From Membranipora membranacea (Eukaryota; Bryozoa; Gymnolaemata; Cheilostomatida; Membraniporidae): 64,000 nt of DNA. The DNA lies in the NCBI GenBank assembly GCA_914767715.1, contig OU612067.1, forward strand, positions 21,240,162 through 21,304,161. Reading direction: 5' to 3'. Shown here piece by piece: positions 57,133-64,000 of the stretch (position 1 is its first letter; every line of letters begins with the position of its first letter). A program made the translations under genes and the position numbers. The notes under the pieces are model-generated. The model ran no database searches. It was not told the DNA's origin and saw only the letters and a list, made by a program, of their open reading frames with translations.

Positions 57133-60100
57133 ATGAACTCTGGCTCAATCAGATCTGTTTCCCTACAAGTGTTTGACTTTGAGCCTAAAGAAGAGCAGAT
57201 TGGCATAATTAAAAGTTATTGGAAAGGACGTGATAGTGTTGCAGTTGCTCCTACAGGATGGGGAAAATCTCTTATTTTCCAAATTGCTCCATTCTTGTTT
57301 GATGGGAGTAGGTACAATATCAAAGGTGATTCTCCAGATGAAATATGGCAGTCGAATGTCACTACTGACATCAGTGACTTGAGTAACTTTACTGTTGTTG
57401 TTGACGATGATGGTGACAATTATCCTCATATTCCAGTCAACTGTCATGATACTATAAGTCATAGCACCCCTAACAGGCCTGACAGAGACCTAGCTAATGA
57501 GGACATGCCTGATATTGAAACCCTATCTACCCTTATTGGAGATATCAGTCTACAAAGCAGTGATGACCCTGGTGCCTCAACATCCGGAAGCAGTAAGGTA
57601 TGGATGGATTGTTTTGATTATTTCAGCCAGCCATTCATATATAGCCTATTGTAGTACTTACATGGAAATTCAACACGAATTTTTGGCCGCCACTCGAAGG
57701 GTTTTTGATATACACTTTTGATACTTTCACATTTTGTAGAGCTATGTCATAATCCTCATCGAAATCCACCAAGCCAAATTTGCGATGCAGGCGGATAAAA
57801 AATGAATCTCAGAAGCCAGCTATCCTATACCTGTTAAACTCTCCACAGTGATGACTCAATGTAGGGCACAACGCTTTATTGGAACATTGCCAAGTCGTGT
57901 GTACTTATACTTGGGGGGGGGGGGGGGGGTTATCTAGGTGGATAATGTTATTAAAAGGGCCAATGTGTCTCTGTGATGAAAATATTAAGCTGACATTTGC
58001 TCTGTGTTTTCATGTTAAATACCCATGTAAGTATCACTATAGTTAGCTACACTATGACGGCACATAATTACTTGTGCCTCCAAACTAGGAAATCAAGCTG
58101 GAAACCCTAAAAGACAGAAAGCGAAAATATTCGACTATTCGTCTTACTTTGATTGCCGAGTTTGAGTTGGGACCATATAGAGATAATATTATCTCCATAG
58201 TTGGGACTATGCAGCTGCAAGTTGGTATGACGATCTGTGACCATTTTCAACGCTTTGCATATACATGTAGGTCTGACCGTTAGTGTCGCTCATAACATTA
58301 TTTCTTTTTCAAGATATCGGCACAGTTCATCGTGATTATGCCTCTCGTAGCCCTCATCAAGGATGCCATACTGAAGATAAAGGAAGTAATCCCACAGATA
58401 TCAGCTATCCACTTGACTACATCAACCCTTACAGAAGCTCTATCCGCAGTAATAATATTTTCAAGCCCGGAAAACATACTAAGTACCAGCTGTGGACGCA
58501 GAGTTATACAGAAGTTGGCAATCAAAGTGGTTTTCATAGATGAATTCCACATGGTTGAGGCATGGTAAGCTCCCATACAACATTTTTAATTTGAGTTACC
58601 TGTCCCGCTGATATGTTATATGTTATAAATGCTATATGCTATATGTTATATATGCTGATATGTTATAAATCACAAGAAGCCCTTGATGGACTGTAAAACC
58701 AACCAAATGTGTCCTAACATGTGTTGGGAGTTTGTGACAAGCCCGCCCCACAGCATGATTTTGAAAGCTATCCGGCTTATCTTTTTTATTCAATCTTCAT
58801 AGATGGGATTTTCCTTCTTGCATAGCATTGAGCTAGAAACACATACTACTGGCCTAGTCTGGTTTGACACTCAAACCTATAGGTCATAAAATTATGCTGC
58901 ATCCTTTGCTTTTTGTAGGGGCCTATCATCTGCTGACAAAACGGCATTCAGAAAGGCTTACGGTGAGCTGGGACAGCTAAGAGCTTTTATCAGTCATGCA
59001 CCATTTGTCTGCCTCTCGGCCACTGCACCAGATGATGTTATCGCTAGTGTGTCATCCTCATTACATCTGCGATCACCCAAGATCGTGAAAGTGGATATCA
59101 ACAAACGGAACATTACGTATGTATGAAACATATCACAAACTGAATAGATCATTCACCAATTTCATATCATCATATGATCACACAGATGCTCTTCTCCTAT
59201 CTTCAGATGTATAATTGTCATGCATACCACTACGTACGGTACACAATTGCAACAGCATAATTTGATACAATGGAGAATGTGTACTCTTGTCAGTTGCAAG
59301 TGGGAACAACTCCACTTCCATAGCAGACTAAATTGATTTTGAGTTGATACGTTCAGGGATATAAGGAGCACACGTCATTCAGTTAACCAGCCAACTGTGT
59401 AATCGGTTTACTGGCTATTTGTTTTATAGGTATCATACACTTGGTGTTAAAGGAGAAATACCTGAAGATTTCAGATGGCTGTGTGAGCTTGTACGCACAT
59501 CCGCCGCAGATCAGCTGCCTCGGATGCTGATATTCTTCAATAATCTAGATTATTTGACCAATGCATACCAATACGTCATGTATCACGGCAAACTACTTGG
59601 CAACAAGGAGAAAGTAGGCCTCTGTGTCATGTATCATCTATTAACTGACCATGATATCAAGCAAGATGTTATCGAGGATATGGCAAAGGCAGATGGAAAG
59701 ACTAAGATTGTGTTCTGTTCCAAGAGCCTTTCGATGGGAATAAACATGGCACAGGTCAAGTACGTTATTCATTATGGACCTCCAACTACAACTGATGCTT
59801 TCCTTCAAGAAACGGGAAGAGCTGCAAGAGAACCTAAAATACATGCCCATTCGATTCTCCTTACATTTCCGAGGATGGCAAGTGGCCGGACTCTTGATGA
59901 CACCATGGATGCGTATAGTAAAGTGAAAGTATCATGCTTACGTTCTAGTTTATTATCTAAGTTTCACTGTACAAAGCCCACTGATCAGAAACTTTGTTGT
60001 GATATATGCGAAGATGTGATATGCGAGGTAAAGGATTGTATACAAAATTCATATGATTCTTCTATCACTGAGTCATTCAGTGATAGTGAGCCGATCATCA

Positions 60101-60159
60101 CGGCTGATCAGCCGGAGGATCTGGAGGATGAGTACGATGAGAGTGTCTTTTATGAATGA
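57133..60159 (+). CDS. RecQ-like superfamily 2 DNA helicase
   Basis: Four exons: 57133-57597, 58314-58564, 58919-59116, 59430-60159. All are GT-AG and in phase, giving 547 residues. Seen: a motif 0-like FEPKEEQ (17-22), Walker A APTGWGKS (39-46), motif Ia IMPLVALIKD (163-172), Walker B DEFH (231-234) where RecQ proteins usually read DEVH/DEAH, motif III LSAT (271-274), then RMLIFFNN, motif V SMGINM (406-411) and motif VI QETGRAAREP (431-440) with arginine fingers. A RecQ zinc-subdomain-like run follows, with the pattern SSLLSKFHC...CCDIC, and then an acidic tail. ATP-driven 3'-5' DNA unwinding is the family's usual activity. A 100-residue acidic, Ser/Thr-rich insertion separates motif I from Ia. 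The gene converges on the DUF6589 gene. It is likely part of the transposition machinery rather than a host RecQ (inference from the TIRs). Confidence 0.88.
57913..57929 (+). repeat. Poly(G) tract (17 G) in helicase intron 1
   Basis: Homopolymer in the first intron of the helicase gene; length may vary with sequencing method. Confidence 0.9.
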
Positions 60160-60284
60160 CTTAGCATTTCAGCTTTGTCGTAAGTTGGTGTCAATGTTTG
60201 CTAGGCAATTTGCTATATAATTTTATCAAGTTTGACATCATTGTTATTATTGTTATATTCACAGATAGGCAAAGTTTAGTAGCT

Positions 60285-60866
60285 GGACATTCTCAGATTA
60301 TATTGAAACAGAAATACTAGTATGTACTGACGTTTTTGTTACCATGATGTGCACTGAGAACCTAATAATATCAAGGCTTTAAAATTTTGTTGTAGCATCT
60401 GTATTAAATATAAACAATAATGTCATAAATATCTGAAAATACTGAGATTTAAATCAATGATTGGATTAACTACACTGGGCGGTCGGCCCCACTCGGTATA
60501 TAAATTACCATATATGGATGAGGATGTACTATCAACAAAGGAGGCTGCCCGGCTGTACTGCTGATAATAGTGCCGGACATTCTCAGATAATATTGAACCA
60601 GAAATATTAGTATGACCTGACGTTTTTGTTTCCATGATGTGCACCAAAAACTAATCATAGCAAGGCTTTAATATTTTGTTGTAGCATCTGTATTAAAAAC
60701 ATTAACCATAATGTCATAAATATCTGAAAGCAGATTTGGATCAATGATTGGATTTACTACACTGGGCGGTCGGCCCACTCGGTATATAAATTACCATATA
60801 TGGATGAGGATGTACTATCAACAAAGGAGGCTGCCACCTGGCTGTACTGCTGATAATAGTGCCGAC
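60285..60866 (+). repeat. 290-bp direct tandem duplication
   Basis: Two adjacent copies (about 60285-60574 and 60575-60864) each start GGACATTCTCAGAT and contain CACTGGGCGGTCGGCCC and CAACAAAGGAGGCTGCC. They differ by scattered substitutions and short indels. The block lies between the convergent genes and supplies the 3' end of the DUF6589 frame. Confidence 0.92.
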
Positions 60867-63611
60867 ACTGATAAGTTCCATCCGACTGTCCATCCATTGA
60901 CGGAGAGATTTTCCGTTGGTGCCAGAAATAGGGTTTGCTGGCACAGTGAGCAGGGTTGGTGAATGGGATCTCGGAGATGTCGAAGATAGTGTTAGCAGGT
61001 CCTCTTTCTGATACTTCTCTGCCAGAAGTTTTATGTCATTCATTGACTTGTCGTCTCTCTTCACTGGTTTGGAACCTTGATGATAATCTAGTTCATGATC
61101 TAGTCGTTTGATTATTTTAACAAGGACTCCCCGAGCACAAGAAATCCTGTCAATGTGTGGCTGCGTGTAAACACCATAATAGGTCTTCAGTCTTTTCTTT
61201 AACTCCCGATTTTCATGTTCCAGCTAAAAAGGAAAAATAACACAATTGTTATAGTTTTGTGATGATAGAAAGTAGAACAGCAGCATTCAGAGTTGTCCTA
61301 TTATGATCGGAGTGTGTGGAGCAAGTCTACCTTAAAAAACTTTATTATCTCATATCGTTGACCAAGACTTCCAACCACAAACCAAACTTGCATAGTGTGG
61401 TATTGTTTAAACAAACAAATATACAGGCTAAATCATGCTTTCACAAGCGGAGGGCCAAATTCTATGATGGAACTTATGGACATTTATCCATACATAGATT
61501 GAAACGAGGTTAAGATAAATGAATTATGATGACCGATATGCACTTCAGGGCACACTGACCCATTCTTAGCACTGGGTGATGGCCGCCGCTTGTGATGGAT
61601 ATGGGCAGTGTGTTTATGATGGGCTTGAGTATTGTCTTTTCTATTCAACTTGTGTAAACTTTGATTGTATTCTGGTTTTTTTTCATGCCTTTGGTTTTGT
61701 GCCATTTTAAAACAAAAATAGAATGCGATCGCCAATATCATAAACTACACATAGTAATATAAGTCGTACCGCAAGATCGAGAGGTATATATTTATCTGAC
61801 TTCGAATACGAATTGAAAAACCGGTTCCATACAAGTCGGAGGCTCATTGATGCCGTTAGCACTTCAACCTGAATGAGTGTTTCCAGAAGCCCGCAACCAT
61901 ATTTGTATTTTCCAATTGCCATGAACATTATAAACATATACCTAAAGAAATAGAAAAAAGTGTAGAATGTTAAGAAGTTACAAACATAGACATTATACAA
62001 TATAATAGACGCCTGTATGACTACTAAACTAGCTACATGATGCGGTAGGTGGTCATCTGATATGTAAAAACGGTTAACAAACTGGAAGTAAGGGCATAAC
62101 TGCAAATCTCTTCGCTAAAAGCAATAACCTAGTAAATTGTTACCAATACTTATTATTATTTTATTAGGTTCTGGCTATAATCAGTGTTTTATAGAGGTGG
62201 TGTGCTCCTGAACTGTTGTGCGACAACTCCCATAATCACCGCTGGAGCTGAATCACTGCAAAATCACTGCAATTTGTGAAAGCTGTTGGCACACAACGGT
62301 TCAAGAGATCAGATCTCTTTAACTTACCTATAGAATAGCATAATCTGCTCTCCATTCCCTAGTTGAATTGATCTGTTGTGTAGAGATCTAAGCAGGCCGT
62401 AGACAATAACCAAGCACGTGTGATTAAACACAGCATCACCTTGCTCATCGTCAGTCATATCAAGGTCCGGATGCATCAGCTGGTGGTGCTTTCTGAGATT
62501 AGATTTTGTGGTGTACTTCTTCGGACAGTGACAACACCTACGACACATACAGCGACAAATAAAACCACAAGCAACACTGAATATACATCCGGGGAAAAGA
62601 GCACAGACCCATTTTTGGGATATCATCATATATGTGACCATGACCAGCATTTATTCTTCACATTGAGACACAACAATTCAATATAATGAAATAGTGGAGG
62701 TTCTATGGCCTATTTAAGTCATATCAAATTCTATATACATTTTTTACTGATAATTTCCCTCCAATGATTTTTGCTAGCTTACCTGATCTTTCCTGTTTCT
62801 TCTAAATCAGGCACTGATATATCTACATACATATCCATATCCAAAATTTTTATATTACCCATGTCAGATCTCCTCAGTAAATATTTTAATCATCCCATCA
62901 TGTGCCAGTTTTAGTTTTAGTCATAAAGACTGATAATAATGTATGGATCAGGATAACCAATCCATGTTATTTTTGGCTGACAAACTGACAGTAAGGTATT
63001 TTTCACAGTTTATTTAGACTAGACTTACATACCGATATGTCCTCAATTTTCTTGTTGTTCCTATTAGGAGGAGGTTGACTGGATTGCTGTTCCTGTCCAT
63101 CAGTTCCTTGATCCTCTGCTATACTCTCACTTTTAGTTTGACTAGTCTGCGGTTCTTGTCCATCAGTTTCATTATCCTCTGCCAGAATAATAGATCCAGT
63201 CAGAGTAACTGTATCCTCCACTGTAATGTAATCAAATAAATAAACTTTGATTTATAAATCCAACAGGAACATTCTTCTTAGCATAGACCCACTAGTCACT
63301 AGTAGCTAGGCCTACTAGCAGGACACAACAACATAGGTTGATACTCCCTGGTCTTATTATGTAGATAGGCTCTGCAATATATCAGTCATCTTATGTATCT
63401 TTTCTCATCTCAGATCACATAAATCTTAATATTAATAATTATAATCACACAGTCTCAGGACTAAGTTACCAACGCTCACTCAGTCTGAGTCTCCTCACAT
63501 TTTCTTTTTTATCTATCTATCTATCTTGACCCATCAATTTCAAAACAAAGAACATTTATACTCACTATTAGTAGAGACTTCCAGACTGCTAGTTCCTTCA
63601 CTCTCAGACAT
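60741..63611 (-). CDS. C2H2 zinc-finger / DUF6589 protein
   Basis: Six exons (high to low): 63566-63611, 63029-63220, 62783-62822, 62328-62537, 61770-61941, 60741-61223. All phases agree, giving 380 residues from ATG at 63611. The second exon uses the GTAAGT donor just before 63029, which the phase requires. The N-terminus is acidic and Gln-rich, with two TDGQE(P/Q)Q(T/S)SQ repeats. A single C2H2 finger follows (CCHCPKKY...HHQLMH). The C-terminal half resembles DUF6589: GLLRSL...IQLGNGEQI, YMFIMFMAIGKYKYG, LVWNRFFNSYS, IPLDLALEHENRELK, and a DxxRISCARGVL helix. DUF6589 proteins are multicopy in many invertebrates and are probably transposon-derived. The last 30-40 residues read into the 290-bp duplication and may be a recent replacement of the original C-terminus. 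Confidence 0.75.
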
Positions 63612-63844
63612 AATTCCATGAGGTGTATCAGTATCAATCAGAAATGATCAGAAGGAGATGGAAATAGGAGAATGTTAAAAAATTCTTCCTACCAATGAAT
63701 CAATGATGAATAAAAACCACCATTTTCCCTGGGAATTACCCAACAAAATGCTGATGAAATTCAGGGTCAAGGTCAAAATAAATTAGTGAAGCCCAAACTG
63801 GTTACTGGTTACTTAGGCTACAAATGAGTCATCAGGATTTATAC

Positions 63845-63945
63845 AGGGGCACACAACTCCTTATATATAGAGATGTTTTCTCTAACGGAGAGGGGAGATG
63901 ATAATGTAATGCCACTGAACCACCGGAGTTAGAGCTCTTTAACTA
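63845..63945 (-). repeat. Right TIR, 101 bp
   Basis: Identical in reverse complement to 56649-56749. Confidence 0.95.
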
Positions 63946-63954
63946 GGTTTGTGG
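63946..63954. repeat. Target-site duplication of the 7.3-kb element, right copy
   Basis: GGTTTGTGG. The following flank (TAAAATACACAGTATGGC) resembles 54640-54700, a related copy of the host repeat without the insertion. Confidence 0.8.
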
Positions 63955-64000
63955 TAAAATACACAGTATGGCTTTTCGTGGAGAAATTACATCAGTATAC

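Larger units (their letters stand above)
56649..63945. mobile_element. 7,297-bp DNA transposon with perfect 101-bp TIRs (RecQ-like helicase + DUF6589 protein)
   Basis: 56649-56749 and 63845-63945 are identical in reverse complement over 101 bp, starting TAGTTAAAGAGCTC. A 9-bp duplication GGTTTGTGG flanks both ends (56640-56648 and 63946-63954). Two convergent intron-containing genes fill the interior: a RecQ-like helicase (+) and a C2H2/DUF6589 protein (-), both with open, in-phase exons. Identical TIRs indicate recent movement. The superfamily is not certain. A helicase-bearing Academ-type lineage (AcademH) is one possibility I recall, but I cannot align to it. Without a clearly labelled DDE core, the DUF6589 protein is the best transposase candidate. 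Confidence 0.88.

Overview
The window is animal nuclear DNA. Exons are short and bounded by GT-AG introns, the intergenic DNA is AT-rich, and satellite DNA, several transposon families and a secreted PAN/apple-like exon are present. The protein families (FLYWCH/MULE transposase, ULP1 protease, RecQ-like helicase, DUF6589) suggest a non-vertebrate, probably aquatic, metazoan. The species cannot be named from sequence alone.

Layout. (1) 1-15122 and 44900-53270 are two arms of one head-to-tail satellite array with a 333/334-bp monomer. (2) 15123-44899 is a 29.8-kb DNA transposon that landed in one satellite monomer. The monomer is interrupted at the same base on both sides, with the 8-bp duplication TTTTTTAA and diverged terminal inverted repeats of about 350 bp. 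(3) Almost the whole element is one minus-strand gene. I rebuilt it as 30 exons (44204 down to 18789), all in phase, encoding about 1,502 residues. In order these are a USP-type deubiquitinase-like domain with CxxC...CxxC zinc ribbon, a repeat-rich linker, a FLYWCH zinc finger, a MULE (Mutator-like) DDE transposase and a C-terminal ULP1/SENP-type cysteine protease. (4) Later events hit this element: an 8,034-bp TA-flanked insertion in a linker exon, a tandem duplication that made a hybrid exon, a 0.44-kb (GGGAT)n tract and decayed reverse-transcriptase fragments. (5) 53271-56648 is host flank with one secreted-protein exon. (6) 56649-63945 is a second, young DNA transposon of 7,297 bp with identical 101-bp inverted repeats and a 9-bp duplication GGTTTGTGG. 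It carries two convergent genes: a RecQ-like helicase (+) and a C2H2 zinc-finger/DUF6589 protein (-).

How the genes work together. In the large element one polypeptide appears to combine DNA binding (FLYWCH), strand transfer (MULE DDE) and two domains related to enzymes that remove ubiquitin and SUMO. Inference: the element may edit ubiquitin/SUMO marks on itself or on host factors at integration sites. In the small element the helicase and the zinc-finger/DUF6589 protein are probably the mobilisation machinery.

Limits. All gene models were read by eye from splice sites, phase and motif recognition. No alignment, transcript or database search was possible. Family assignments rest on remembered consensus motifs.
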